Source of the DNA: CAJCIY01 sp036379355
Lineage (GTDB): Bacteria > Actinomycetota > Actinomycetes > Mycobacteriales > CAJCIY01
Reading direction: 5' to 3'
DNA length: 39,502 nt
NCBI GenBank assembly: GCA_036379355.1
Contig: DASVGV010000068.1
Coordinates: 1 to 39,502 of the forward strand
Part shown: positions 6,833-15,558 of the stretch, piece by piece
Layout: each line of letters opens with the position of its first letter
Position numbering within the stretch: position 1 is the stretch's first letter
Program-made: the position numbers and the translations under genes
Notes under the pieces: model-generated
What the model was told of the DNA's origin: nothing
Databases searched by the model: none
Seen by the model: only the letters and a program-made list of their open reading frames with translations

Positions 6833-8578
6833 ATGCACCTCACCTCGCGCCTGATGCGGGGCCTTCCCGATCTTCCTCCGGCCACCACCGGTGAGCCCGA
6901 CCTGCGCTCGGCGAGCCGGTTCCTGCTGTGGGTCGCGCTCGGGCAGCGCCGTCGCATCCTGATCGGGGCGGTCTGGGGTACCGCCTGGATGGTGGCGCAG
7001 GCGCTCGTCCCGTACGCGCTGGGTCGCGGGCTCGACGCCGGTGTCCGGCGTCACGCGATGTCGCAGGTGGCACTGTGGTCGCTGGTCATCCTGGTGCTCA
7101 GCGGGGCGGTGGCCCTGGCCGGTGTCCTCCGGCACCGCACGGCGGTGATCAACTTCGTGACCGCGACCTCCCGGTGCACGCAGCTGGTGGCGCGGGCGGT
7201 CGCCGACCTCGGGCCGGCCACGCGGGACCGGTTCTCGGCCGGTGAGGTGGCCACGCTGGCCAACGCCGACGGCGACACGGTCGCTCGTACGCTCGACATC
7301 ACCGCCCGCCTGTCCGGCGCCGTCGTCTCGGTGCTGCTCGTCGCCGTCCTGCTCGTGCTGTCCGCGCCGCTGCTCGGCCTCGTCGTCCTCGTCGGGCTGC
7401 CGGTCTCCGCGCTGGCGGTCGCACCGCTCGTCCGCCCGCTCGAGCGTCGAGAGGGCCGGGCCCGGGAGCTGCTGGGAGAGGCATCGGGACTGTCAGCCGA
7501 TCTGGTCCTCGGGCTGCGGGTGCTGCGCGGGGTCGGCGGCGAGCAGCTGTTCCTCGACCGGTTCGACCGCGCCTCCCAAGAGGTACGCCGCGCGGGCGTG
7601 CGGGCGGGCGTCCTGTCGTCGGCGCTGGACGGGCTGCAGGTGCTGCTCCCGGGGCTGTACGTCGTTGCGGTGACCTGGGTCGGCGCGCGGCTGGCGCTGG
7701 ACGGGCGGATCGACGCCGGCGAGCTGGTCACGGTCTACGGATGGTCGGCGTTCCTGCTGTTGCCGGTGCAGACCTTCGTGGAGGCGGCCAAGAAGTGGGC
7801 CGCAGCCACCGCGGCGGCCGCACGCCTCGTGGCACTTCTGCGCACGCCGCCGTACCGGACCGCTCCCGACCTGCCGCCCCCTCCGGCCGCCGGCGACCTC
7901 GTCGACCCGCCGACGGGGCTCGTCGTCGGTCCCGGCTCGTTCGTCGCGGTGGCCTGCGACGACCCGCACGCAGGTTCGGCCCTGGCCGACCGGCTCGGCG
8001 GCTGGTCCGACGGCGCAGCGACGCTCGGCGGCACGCGGCTGGCCGCGCTGGCGACGGACGACCTGCGCGCCACCGTGGTCGTCGCGGACCGCGAACCCGT
8101 CCTGCTGGCAGGGACGCTGGCGGCCGCGCTGGACGTACCGCGGGCCGGACCGGCCCCGAGCCCCGTCGAAGCACTGACGGTCGCGGCGGCCGACGACGTC
8201 CTCGACGTCCTGCCGACGGATGCCGCGATGCCGGCGCGCGGGCGCACCCTCTCCGGTGGTCAGCGCCAGCGCGTCGCCCTGGCCCGCGCGCTGCGTACCG
8301 GCGCTCCGATCCTGGTGCTGGACGAACCGACCTCCGCGGTGGACGCGCACACCGAGGCACGGATCGCCGGCCGGCTGCGCGCCGCGCGCGCCGGAGCCAC
8401 CACCGTCGTCGTGACCACGTCGCCGCCGCTGCTCGCGGCGGCCGACCATGTGGTGTGGGTCCGGGACGGCCGCGTCGCCGGGCGAGCCAGCCACCACGAC
8501 CTGCTGCGCAACGACCCGGCGTACCGCGCGTTCGTGACGCGCGACCTGGACCGCGAGCATCCCGGGGCCCACGCGTGA
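6833..8578 (+). CDS. ABC exporter half-transporter with degenerate ATPase site (subunit 1)
   Basis: A 581-residue fusion of an ABC-exporter transmembrane domain (six hydrophobic segments, about 35-310) and a C-terminal nucleotide-binding domain. The Walker A region is lost: where GPSGAGKST is expected there is CDDPHAGSA (about 374-382), with glycine at the lysine position. The signature LSGGQRQR (about 473-480) and Walker B ILVLDEPTSAVD are intact, but the H-loop histidine is missing (VVVTTSPP). This subunit can lend its signature motif to a partner but is unlikely to hydrolyse ATP at its own site. The partner is the next gene, whose GTG overlaps this stop (GTGA, 8575-8578). The substrate cannot be inferred. 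The P-loop loss is not a frameshift, because the frame is open and ordered on both sides. Confidence 0.9.
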   Translation: MHLTSRLMRGLPDLPPATTGEPDLRSASRFLLWVALGQRRRILIGAVWGTAWMVAQALVPYALGRGLDAGVRRHAMSQVALWSLVILVLSGAVALAGVLRHRTAVINFVTATSRCTQLVARAVADLGPATRDRFSAGEVATLANADGDTVARTLDITARLSGAVVSVLLVAVLLVLSAPLLGLVVLVGLPVSALAVAPLVRPLERREGRARELLGEASGLSADLVLGLRVLRGVGGEQLFLDRFDRASQEVRRAGVRAGVLSSALDGLQVLLPGLYVVAVTWVGARLALDGRIDAGELVTVYGWSAFLLLPVQTFVEAAKKWAAATAAAARLVALLRTPPYRTAPDLPPPPAAGDLVDPPTGLVVGPGSFVAVACDDPHAGSALADRLGGWSDGAATLGGTRLAALATDDLRATVVVADREPVLLAGTLAAALDVPRAGPAPSPVEALTVAAADDVLDVLPTDAAMPARGRTLSGGQRQRVALARALRTGAPILVLDEPTSAVDAHTEARIAGRLRAARAGATTVVVTTSPPLLAAADHVVWVRDGRVAGRASHHDLLRNDPAYRAFVTRDLDREHPGAHA

Positions 8579-10395
8579 GCGTCCTGCCGATTGCCAGCCC
8601 GGCCGCCGTCCGGCGTCGTGCACTCGGTCTCCTCGCCGGCCACCGGGCGCTGGTCGGCGCCGCGCTGCTCGTCCAGGTGTTCGCCGCTGCCGCCGGGCTG
8701 GTCGGACCGGCGGTGCTGGGGCACCTCGTCGACGTCGTGGTCCACGGCGGTGCGCGAGACGAGGTGAACCGGGACGCGCTGCTGTTCGGCGCCGCGCTGG
8801 TGGCCCAGGCGCTGCTCACCTGGCTGGGAACGGCGCTGTCGGCGGTCGCGGGCGAGGCGGCACTGGCCGAGCTGCGCGAGGAGTTCGTCCACCGCGTCCT
8901 GGACCTGCCCCTGGCGACCGTGGAGGACACCGACGCCGGCGACCTCCTCGCGCGCGCGTCCAGCGACGTCAAGACCCTCCAGGACGAGGTACGGCAGGTG
9001 GTTCCCGTTCTCGCCGTCGCGGCCTTGCAGATCGTGTTCTTCGCGGCCGGCCTCGTGATCGCCGCGCCGCTGCTGGCACTCGCGCTGCCCCTGGGCCTGG
9101 TGCCGCTCGCGGTGTCGACGGTCTGGTACCGGCGCCGCGCCCCCGCGGCATCCCGCGAGATCCTCGCCGCCGCGGCCGCCACCGGCGGCCATGTCGTCGA
9201 GACGGTCGACGCCGGACGGACCGTCGCCGCGCTCCGCCTCGGACCGCAACGGCTGCGGGAGGCCGAAGCGGCGATCCGCCGGACCGTACGAGCGGAGTGG
9301 GAGGCGCTGCGCCTGCGGCTTGTCTGGTTTCCCTCCGCCGAGCTCTCGTACGGACTTCCGCTGGTCGGGGTGCTGCTCGGGGGTGGCTGGCTGGCGCTGC
9401 GCGGACACTTGTCGCTGGGGGCGCTGACGGCCGCGGCCCTCTATGTCCGCCTCCTGGTCGAACCCGTCGACACGCTGGTGTCCTGGCTCGACGAGCTGCA
9501 GATCGGCTCGGCGGCCATGGCCCGTCTGCAGGGGATCACGGACGTCCCCCGCCCGGCCTCGGCGGCCGGGGCGCCGAGCGGCGGGGACGTCGTGGCCGAC
9601 GACGTCCGGTTCGCGTACCGCCCGGGCCACGACGTCCTGGCCGGCCTGTCCCTGCGCGTGCGCAGCGGCCAGCGGGTGGCGGTCGTCGGCCCCTCGGGTG
9701 CCGGCAAGTCGACGCTGGCCCGGCTGCTCGCCGGGATCGCCAGCCCCCGCGCGGGACGGCTGCTCGTCGGCGGCGCGGCGGTCGGCACCCTCGCGCCCGA
9801 GGTGGTCCGCGAGCACGTCGCCCTCGTCACGCAGGAGCAGCACGTGTTCGTGGGCACGCTGCGCGACAACCTGCTGATCGCGCGGCCGGCCGCCACCGAC
9901 GCCGACGTGTGGGACGCGCTCACGGGGACCGGCGCACGCGCGTGGGTCGAGGGGCTGCCCCACGGCCTCGACACCCGCGTCGGGTCCGGGGCGCACCCGG
10001 TCTCCCCCGGCCAGGCCCAGCAGCTGGCACTCGCCCGGCTGCTGCTCGCCGACCCCGACGTGCTCGTGCTCGACGAGGCCACGGCGCTGCTCGATCCCGG
10101 CGCCGCCCGCGATCTGGAGCAGTCGCTCGCGGCCGTGCTGCACGGCCGGACGGTCGTGGCCATCGCGCACCGGCTCTCGACCGCCTTCGACGCCGACCTC
10201 GTCGCGGTCGTCGAGTCCGGCCGCGTGCGCGACCTCGGCACGCACGAGGAACTGCTGCGCGCCGGCGGCCCCTACGCCGAGCTGTGGCAGTCCTGGCAGG
10301 ACGACCGCGACGACCCGGTGGAGTCCCCGTCCGGGGCGACTAACCGACCTGGCGCTCCTGGTCGGCCCAGTACGGCTCACGGAGCTCCCGCTTGA
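8575..10395 (+). CDS. ABC exporter half-transporter with consensus Walker motifs (subunit 2)
   Basis: A 606-residue exporter half-transporter: transmembrane domain about 15-300, then an ATPase domain with intact Walker A GPSGAGKST (about 371-379), Q-loop (VTQEQHVF), Walker B VLVLDEATALLD and H-loop AIAHRLS. Its signature is altered to VSPGQAQQ (about 476-483). The pairing is logical: Walker A/B of this subunit plus the LSGGQ of subunit 1 make one working site, while the opposite site is degenerate on both faces. This is the known architecture of heterodimeric exporters of the BmrCD/TM287-288 type. It starts at a GTG overlapping the previous stop. The 3' end overlaps the convergent acyl-CoA ligase gene by 56 bases. 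Confidence 0.92.
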   Translation: MSVLPIASPAAVRRRALGLLAGHRALVGAALLVQVFAAAAGLVGPAVLGHLVDVVVHGGARDEVNRDALLFGAALVAQALLTWLGTALSAVAGEAALAELREEFVHRVLDLPLATVEDTDAGDLLARASSDVKTLQDEVRQVVPVLAVAALQIVFFAAGLVIAAPLLALALPLGLVPLAVSTVWYRRRAPAASREILAAAAATGGHVVETVDAGRTVAALRLGPQRLREAEAAIRRTVRAEWEALRLRLVWFPSAELSYGLPLVGVLLGGGWLALRGHLSLGALTAAALYVRLLVEPVDTLVSWLDELQIGSAAMARLQGITDVPRPASAAGAPSGGDVVADDVRFAYRPGHDVLAGLSLRVRSGQRVAVVGPSGAGKSTLARLLAGIASPRAGRLLVGGAAVGTLAPEVVREHVALVTQEQHVFVGTLRDNLLIARPAATDADVWDALTGTGARAWVEGLPHGLDTRVGSGAHPVSPGQAQQLALARLLLADPDVLVLDEATALLDPGAARDLEQSLAAVLHGRTVVAIAHRLSTAFDADLVAVVESGRVRDLGTHEELLRAGGPYAELWQSWQDDRDDPVESPSGATNRPGAPGRPSTAHGAPA

Positions 10396-11890
10396 GGGTC
10401 TTGCCGCTCGCCGTCCGCGGGATCTCCTCGACGCGCTCGAACCCGCGCGGCACCTTGTACCGGGCCAGCCGCTCGCGGCAGAACGCGGTCAGGTCCTCGT
10501 CGGTGACCTCGCCGGTGACCACGATGACGGCCTGCACCGCCTCGCCCCACTCCTCGGACGGCACACCGAACACGGCGGCGTCGACCACCGCCGGGTGCTC
10601 GAGGAGAGCCGCCTCGATCTCCGCCGGATAGATGTTCATCCCACCGGAGATGATCATGTCGTTCTTGCGGTCGCAGATGTAGTAGTAGCCCTCTTCGTCC
10701 ACGTACGCGACGTCGCCGACGGTGAGCCAGTCACCCCGCCGCGAGGCCTCGAACTTCTCCTCGGCCTTGTAGTACGTGTCGAAGGTGGCCGCGCCGCGCA
10801 CGAAGAGCTCGCCCGGGACGCGGGGCTCGGTCACGAGCTCGCCGTCCTCGTCGAACAGAGCGATCTCCATCATCGGCGCCGGCCGGCCGCAGCTGCCCGG
10901 CTTGCGCATCTGGTCGGCCGGGGCCATGACGGTGTCCACCCCCAGCTCGGTGGACCCGTAGACCTCCCACAGCGACGTGTCCCCGAAGGCCTCGACGTAC
11001 CGGCGCTTCAGCTCGAACGGCCAGGGCGCGGCGTTCGCGATGAAGCGCGCCAGCGACGAGGTGTCGTAGCGGGCGATGACATCCGCCGGCAGGTCGAGCA
11101 CGCGACGGATCGGCGTCGGCGCCGAGAACGTCGTGGTAACGCGGTGTTCGGACACCAGCCGCAGCCAGCCCTCGGGGTCGAACTTCCGCTGGATCACGAC
11201 GGTGCCGCCCAGCATCAACGGCGGTGCCATGAACCCGAGCGGGCCGGAGTGGTAGAGCGGGCCCGTCGTGAGGTAGACGTCCCGCGGCTGGTAGCCGATG
11301 AGCCCGAACAGGGCCATCCCCTGCTCGGGATTGTTGCCGCCCCTGCGCAGCGCGCCCTTGGGCTTGCCCGTGGTCCCGGACGTGTAGATCATCGTCGCGC
11401 CGGATGCGGCGGCCTCCGCCGGCGGTGGGCTTGCCGGGCAGTCCGCCGCCAGTGCCTCCATCTCCTGCGCCCACGCCGGCACCGGCGCACCGTTGGCCCG
11501 GAACACCAGCCAGTGCGCGACCTTCGGGCACAGCTCCCGCGCGGGCTCCATCTGCTCGACCTGCTCGACGTCGAACAGCACCACCGTGGCGTCCGAGTTG
11601 TCGATCACGTAGCCGGCTTCCGCGGGCGACAGCCGGTAGTTCAGCGGCACGGCGACCGCACCCGCCTTGCGCGCGGCCGTGATGACGACCACGACCTCGG
11701 TGCTGTTCATCCCGCACCAGACGATCTTGGTGTTCGCGGTGACGCCGTGCTGGAGGAGGGTGTTGGCCCAGCGGTTCGAGGCTTGCTCGAGCTGAGCCCA
11801 GGTCATGACCGCGTCACCCTCGACGACGGCGGGCCAGTCCGGTTGGGACTCGGCGTAGCTGGAGACGAAGTCGACGGCGGGACTGGTCAC
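10340..11890 (-). CDS. Acyl-CoA ligase (class I adenylate-forming, FadD-like)
   Basis: A 516-residue AMP-forming ligase that activates a carboxylic acid to an acyl-AMP and then a CoA thioester. Visible core motifs: YTSGTTGKPKG (about 167-177, phosphate-binding loop), YGSTELG (A5), GDVAYVDEEGYYYICDRKNDMIISGGMNIYPAEIE (A7-A8 hinge) and RTASGKTLKREL near the end with the catalytic A10 lysine. It is full length. I chose GTG 11890 because GAGG lies 5 bases upstream; a GTG at 11896 is too close to that site. It is third in a minus-strand set after a TetR regulator and an alpha/beta hydrolase, with a 65-base gap to the latter. A role in degrading or recycling an exogenous acid or ester is plausible. 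Chain length is unknown. Confidence 0.92.
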   Translation of the reverse strand: MTSPAVDFVSSYAESQPDWPAVVEGDAVMTWAQLEQASNRWANTLLQHGVTANTKIVWCGMNSTEVVVVITAARKAGAVAVPLNYRLSPAEAGYVIDNSDATVVLFDVEQVEQMEPARELCPKVAHWLVFRANGAPVPAWAQEMEALAADCPASPPPAEAAASGATMIYTSGTTGKPKGALRRGGNNPEQGMALFGLIGYQPRDVYLTTGPLYHSGPLGFMAPPLMLGGTVVIQRKFDPEGWLRLVSEHRVTTTFSAPTPIRRVLDLPADVIARYDTSSLARFIANAAPWPFELKRRYVEAFGDTSLWEVYGSTELGVDTVMAPADQMRKPGSCGRPAPMMEIALFDEDGELVTEPRVPGELFVRGAATFDTYYKAEEKFEASRRGDWLTVGDVAYVDEEGYYYICDRKNDMIISGGMNIYPAEIEAALLEHPAVVDAAVFGVPSEEWGEAVQAVIVVTGEVTDEDLTAFCRERLARYKVPRGFERVEEIPRTASGKTLKRELREPYWADQERQVG

Positions 11891-11955
11891 AGGCACCTCA
11901 CACTCGGTCGGTCCGCTGAACTTATCGGGCCCGCCGGACCGCCACTCCCGGGCCG

Positions 11956-12822
11956 TCAGGCCACGCTGTAGGCCAGCGACAGTCGGAGCGCGGTGACGAG
12001 CGAGAGCGGCTGATCCATCATCACGTGGTGCCCGGCGTTCGGCACCTGCGCGACCACGACGGATCCGGCCAGCCGCGCCGCGCCGCGACCGGCCATCTCC
12101 AGTGACAGCAGGCCTTTCTCGCAGGCGAGCAGGGTCGTCGGGCAGGTCACCTCGCGCAGGTCCGGCCGCGCCTCGCTCGCCCGCTGCCAGATCTGCGGGT
12201 CGAACATCCACGTCCACCCGCCTTCGACCTCCCGTATCGAGGTCCGGGCCACGTGTTCCATGACGTACGGCAGTGCCGTGTCCTGCTCGGGCGTCAGCCG
12301 GAAGTGGGCCAGGGCCTCGTCCTGCGTCGCGTACACGCGCAGGGCGGTGGACTGCTTGCGGGCCTGGGCGGCGCGCTCCTCCGGCGAACGGTCACGGATC
12401 GGCACGTCCACCACGACGATCGCGGCGGGCAGGTCGGGATGTCGCCCCGCCAGCATCATCGTGACCCAGCCGCCCATGCTGTGCCCGACCACGACCGGGG
12501 CCTCCTCGGCCGCCGCCGACTCGACCTCCAGCAGCGCGCGTACCTCCTCGGACCACACCTCCATGCCGTACCGCGGGGAGCGGTCGGACAAGCCGTGGCC
12601 GGACAGGTCGGGGGCGACGACCCGATGGCCGGTGGCGAGGTACGGGGCCACGTGCTCCCACCAGCCGCCCTGCGCGCTGCCGCCGTGGATCAACGCGACG
12701 ACCCGCTGCCCACGTCCACCCCAGGCGCGGTAGTGCAGCCGCAGGCCTTCGTGCTCGAGCGTCAGATGCTCGGGCGCCTGCGCGATCGCCGAGGAAAACC
12801 ACTGCGGCACAGGCGATGTCAC
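11956..12822 (-). CDS. Alpha/beta hydrolase
   Basis: A 288-residue alpha/beta hydrolase. The oxyanion segment HGGSAQGGWW follows strand 3, the nucleophile elbow is GHSMGG (serine about 115), and the C-terminal catalytic histidine lies in NAGHHVMMDQP (about 265). A lid-like helical insertion lies around 145-205. It is probably an esterase, lactonase or C-C hydrolase; the sequence does not decide which. Its GTG start overlaps the stop of the TetR gene (GTGA, 12819-12822), so regulator and enzyme are translationally coupled, and the acyl-CoA ligase follows. A hydrolase that frees an acid for activation by the ligase would make a short catabolic route; this is inference. No signal peptide is present. 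Confidence 0.9.
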   Translation of the reverse strand: MTSPVPQWFSSAIAQAPEHLTLEHEGLRLHYRAWGGRGQRVVALIHGGSAQGGWWEHVAPYLATGHRVVAPDLSGHGLSDRSPRYGMEVWSEEVRALLEVESAAAEEAPVVVGHSMGGWVTMMLAGRHPDLPAAIVVVDVPIRDRSPEERAAQARKQSTALRVYATQDEALAHFRLTPEQDTALPYVMEHVARTSIREVEGGWTWMFDPQIWQRASEARPDLREVTCPTTLLACEKGLLSLEMAGRGAARLAGSVVVAQVPNAGHHVMMDQPLSLVTALRLSLAYSVA

Positions 12823-13547
12823 GAATGCCTCCGACGTCGATGGCCAGCCCGAATGGCAGGTCCGCTCTTCATCTTGCCCGACGTCACCGCAACCTCGATG
12901 CCGTCGAGGATCACGGCCAGCCCACGTTCGAACCCCTGCGAGGCCTCGTACGACTCGTGCGCCGACGGATCGGCGGCTATCGCGGCGTACAGCGGGAAGT
13001 CACCGGCGGCGAGCCGCTGCTGCGCGGCCTCGGAGAGTGCGGGCGGCACGCCCGTCGAGGGCCAGATGTGACGACTGAGGACGTGGCCGAGCACGTAGTC
13101 GTCCAGCACGGAAACCGCCGTCATCCGCTCGTCGAACGACAGGCCCATGCTCGCGGTGGCGGCGATCGACTGCTCGATGTGCCGGAGCACGACCACACCC
13201 ATGGTCGGGCGCGGGACGACGTCGAGGAGCCATGGGTTCCCGTCGTACAGGCGGAGCGCGGCCCGGGCGATCTGCGCGAGGGCGGTGCGCCAGTCGTCCG
13301 GTACCTCGTCCAGGACCTGCGCGCCGACCACGCGGTCGAAGACGAGGTCGAGCAGCTCCTCGCGGTCGGCGACGTGCCAGTAGAGCGACATCGTCCCCAC
13401 GCCCAGATCCTGGGCGACCCGGCGCATGGACAACCCGGCGTACCCGTCCCGCTCGAGCAGGCGGACGGCCGCATCGACGACCTGGTCGCGGGTGAGCGAC
13501 ACGCGCGGTGCGCGGGCCGGACGCCGCGCGCGTTCGGCGTGCGACAC
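12819..13547 (-). CDS. TetR family regulator with TetR_C-type ligand domain
   Basis: A 242-residue regulator starting at GTG 13547 with AGGGAGAAG upstream. Residues about 18-68 are the TetR_N domain (LTRDQVVDAAVRLLERDGYAGLSMRRVAQDLGVGTMSLYWHVADREELL). The Y-W-H-V end of the recognition helix and the long C-terminal domain resemble the tetracycline-repressor C-terminal family often paired with drug exporters. It is divergent from a DrrAB-like exporter at 13660, across two direct repeats (13599-13626). It also leads the hydrolase-ligase operon. It probably represses both directions and is released by a small molecule that the exporter moves. The C-terminus is basic (HRRRRH). Confidence 0.92.
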   Translation of the reverse strand: MSHAERARRPARAPRVSLTRDQVVDAAVRLLERDGYAGLSMRRVAQDLGVGTMSLYWHVADREELLDLVFDRVVGAQVLDEVPDDWRTALAQIARAALRLYDGNPWLLDVVPRPTMGVVVLRHIEQSIAATASMGLSFDERMTAVSVLDDYVLGHVLSRHIWPSTGVPPALSEAAQQRLAAGDFPLYAAIAADPSAHESYEASQGFERGLAVILDGIEVAVTSGKMKSGPAIRAGHRRRRHS

Positions 13548-13598
13548 GGCTTCTCCCTTCGCGTTTATCGGCTTGACGCCGGGCTCCCCATCCGCGAT

Positions 13599-13626
13599 CG
13601 TACGCCGTACTAGTCGTACGCCGTAC
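13599..13626. promoter_or_regulatory. Direct-repeat operator between TetR and DrrAB-like genes
   Basis: CGTACGCCGTAC occurs at 13599-13610 and again at 13615-13626, 16 bases apart start to start. Each copy contains two GTAC half-sites. The position between the divergent regulator and exporter suggests tandem TetR dimer sites. The exact promoters are not clear. Confidence 0.65.
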
Positions 13627-13659
13627 GAGATGCGGGTGCGCGTCATCCGAGGAGTTGCC

Positions 13660-14625
13660 ATGGGCGTCACCGACGCCGTCGTGGCCGAGGACCTGAACAA
13701 GAGCTTCGGCCAGACCCATGCCCTGCGCGGCGTGTCCCTGCGCGTCCCGGCCGGCACCGTCTGCGGCCTGCTCGGCCCCAACGGCGCGGGCAAGACGACC
13801 GCGGTGCGCATCGTCACCACCCTCCTGCGCGCCGACTCGGGCAGCGCCCGCGTCAACGGCTACGACGTCGTCCGCGAGGCCCCGCTGGTGCGCCGGTCGC
13901 TCGGCCTCGCCGGTCAGGCCGCCACGGTGGACGGGCTGCTGTCCGGGCGGGTCAACCTGGTCATGATCGGCAAGCTCTACCACCTGTCCACCAAGGTGGC
14001 GAAGGCTCGCGCCGACGAGCTGTTGGAACGGTTCTCGCTCACCGACGCGGCCGACCGGATCGCCAAGACCTACAGCGGCGGCATGCGGCGGCGGCTCGAC
14101 CTCGCAGCGTCCCTCGTCGCCGCGCCGCCGGTCCTCGTCCTCGACGAGCCGACGACCGGTCTGGACCCCCACGCGCGGGCGGAGACGTGGGACGTGATTG
14201 ACGACCTCGTCCGCGGCGGCACGACGCTGCTGCTGACGACCCAGTACCTCGAAGAGGCCGACCAGCTCGCCGACCAGATCGTGGTCGTCGACCACGGCAC
14301 GGTCGTCGCCGACGGCACCCCGGCCCAGCTCAAGGACGAGGTCGGCGGGCGCCGCCTCGAGGTGTCCGTCACCAAGCCCGACGACCTCGAGCCCGTCCGC
14401 GCGGTCCTGGCCCGCCACGGCGAGGTGAACGTCGACACCGACGCCATGCGCCTGTCGATCGACGCGCGCGAGGGCGCGCGGCTCGTCGGCACCGTGGCCG
14501 CCGCGCTGGAGGCCGAGAGCCTCGAGGTCGACGACATCGGCCTGCACCGGCCCTCGCTCGACGAGGTGTTCCTGCGCCTCACCGGATCCCCGACCATCAC
14601 CACCGACGAACGGGAGTCGGCATGA
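13660..14625 (+). CDS. ABC transporter ATP-binding protein (DrrA family)
   Basis: A 321-residue ATPase with Walker A GPNGAGKTT (39-47), signature YSGGMRRRLD, Walker B VLVLDEPTTGLD and H-loop region LLTTQYLEEAD. The roughly 90-residue C-terminal extension ending in PSLDEVFLRLTG is typical of DrrA-type antibiotic export ATPases. It energises the permease encoded next, whose ATG overlaps this stop (ATGA, 14622-14625). The start at ATG 13660 follows GAGGAG. Export of a drug or secondary metabolite is the family's usual role; the divergent TetR gene fits inducible resistance or efflux. Confidence 0.93.
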   Translation: MGVTDAVVAEDLNKSFGQTHALRGVSLRVPAGTVCGLLGPNGAGKTTAVRIVTTLLRADSGSARVNGYDVVREAPLVRRSLGLAGQAATVDGLLSGRVNLVMIGKLYHLSTKVAKARADELLERFSLTDAADRIAKTYSGGMRRRLDLAASLVAAPPVLVLDEPTTGLDPHARAETWDVIDDLVRGGTTLLLTTQYLEEADQLADQIVVVDHGTVVADGTPAQLKDEVGGRRLEVSVTKPDDLEPVRAVLARHGEVNVDTDAMRLSIDAREGARLVGTVAAALEAESLEVDDIGLHRPSLDEVFLRLTGSPTITTDERESA

Positions 14626-15479
14626 CCGCCGCCGTCCTGACGCGAGGCGACCTCGCGCTCCCCCCGGCACCGTCCGGCATCCTGTCCCGGCTGCGCTGGG
14701 CGACCCGCGACTCGCTGGTCGTGGCGGGCCGGTCGATCCGCCAGATCCGCAACGTGCCCGAACGGCTGTCCGACGTGACCGTTCAACCGATCATGTTCGT
14801 GCTGCTGTTCGCGGAGGTCTTCGGGACGGCCATCGTCGTGCCCGGCGGCGGCTCGTACCACGAGTACCTGCTGCCCGGGATCATCGCGCAGAGCACGGTG
14901 TTCGGGTGCTTCGGCGCCGCCATCGGCATGGCCACCGACCGGCACGAGGGCTTCGTCGACCGGCTCCGGTCGCTGCCGATCGCACGTGGCTCGGTGCTGA
15001 CCGGTCGCATGACCGCGGAGGTCGCGCTGGCCTCGTTCGGGCTGCTGGTCAACATCGTGGTCGGCTTGATCGTCGGCTGGCGCATCCACCGAGGGCCGTG
15101 GCACACGATCCTCGCGTTCGCGATCCTGCTCGCCTTCGTGATCGCGATGACCTGGATCGGCACGCTCATCGGCCTGCTGGTGCGGTCCCAGGAGGCGGTG
15201 CCCGGCATCCTGTTCCCGATCCTGTTCCCGATCACCTTCCTGGCCAACACGTTCGTCCCGATCGGCGGCCTGCCCGACTGGCTGAAGGTGATCGCCGAGT
15301 GGAACCCGGTGAGCGCGGTGGTCGCCGCCACCCGCGGCCAGTTCGGGAACCCGAACCCGGGCATCGGATCGTGGCCGCTCCAGCACGCACTCGCCCTGTC
15401 GTTCGGCTGGGCCGCGCTGATCACGGTCGTCTGCGCGACCCTCTCGCTGCTGCGCTGGCGCAACATCTCGATCGGCTGA
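14622..15479 (+). CDS. ABC-2 type permease (DrrB family)
   Basis: A 285-residue membrane protein with about six hydrophobic segments and the ABC2 signature region near the C-terminus (IGLLVRSQEAVPGILFPILFPITFLANTFVPIGGLPDWLKVIAEWNPVSAVVAATR), the pattern of daunorubicin-type DrrB permeases. It forms the transmembrane path for the DrrA-like ATPase, with which it is translationally coupled. The N-terminal 40 residues are cytoplasmic. Nothing is truncated. The substrate is unknown. Confidence 0.93.
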   Translation: MTAAVLTRGDLALPPAPSGILSRLRWATRDSLVVAGRSIRQIRNVPERLSDVTVQPIMFVLLFAEVFGTAIVVPGGGSYHEYLLPGIIAQSTVFGCFGAAIGMATDRHEGFVDRLRSLPIARGSVLTGRMTAEVALASFGLLVNIVVGLIVGWRIHRGPWHTILAFAILLAFVIAMTWIGTLIGLLVRSQEAVPGILFPILFPITFLANTFVPIGGLPDWLKVIAEWNPVSAVVAATRGQFGNPNPGIGSWPLQHALALSFGWAALITVVCATLSLLRWRNISIG

Positions 15480-15558
15480 CGCGCTGCCGTACGAGACCGT
15501 GGGCACCACGGCCGCCACGGCGGTCGCGATCCGATCCGCCGACCGAGAGGACGGGACC

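Noticed and set aside
6833..8578. Subunit 1 of the ABC exporter as a pseudogene
   Set aside because: The P-loop is lost, but the frame, membrane domain, signature and Walker B are intact, and the partner has the complementary defect expected for a heterodimer.
10395..11971. A long plus-strand frame (from 10595) opposite the acyl-CoA ligase gene
   Set aside because: The minus strand carries every adenylate-forming core motif; the plus frame has none.
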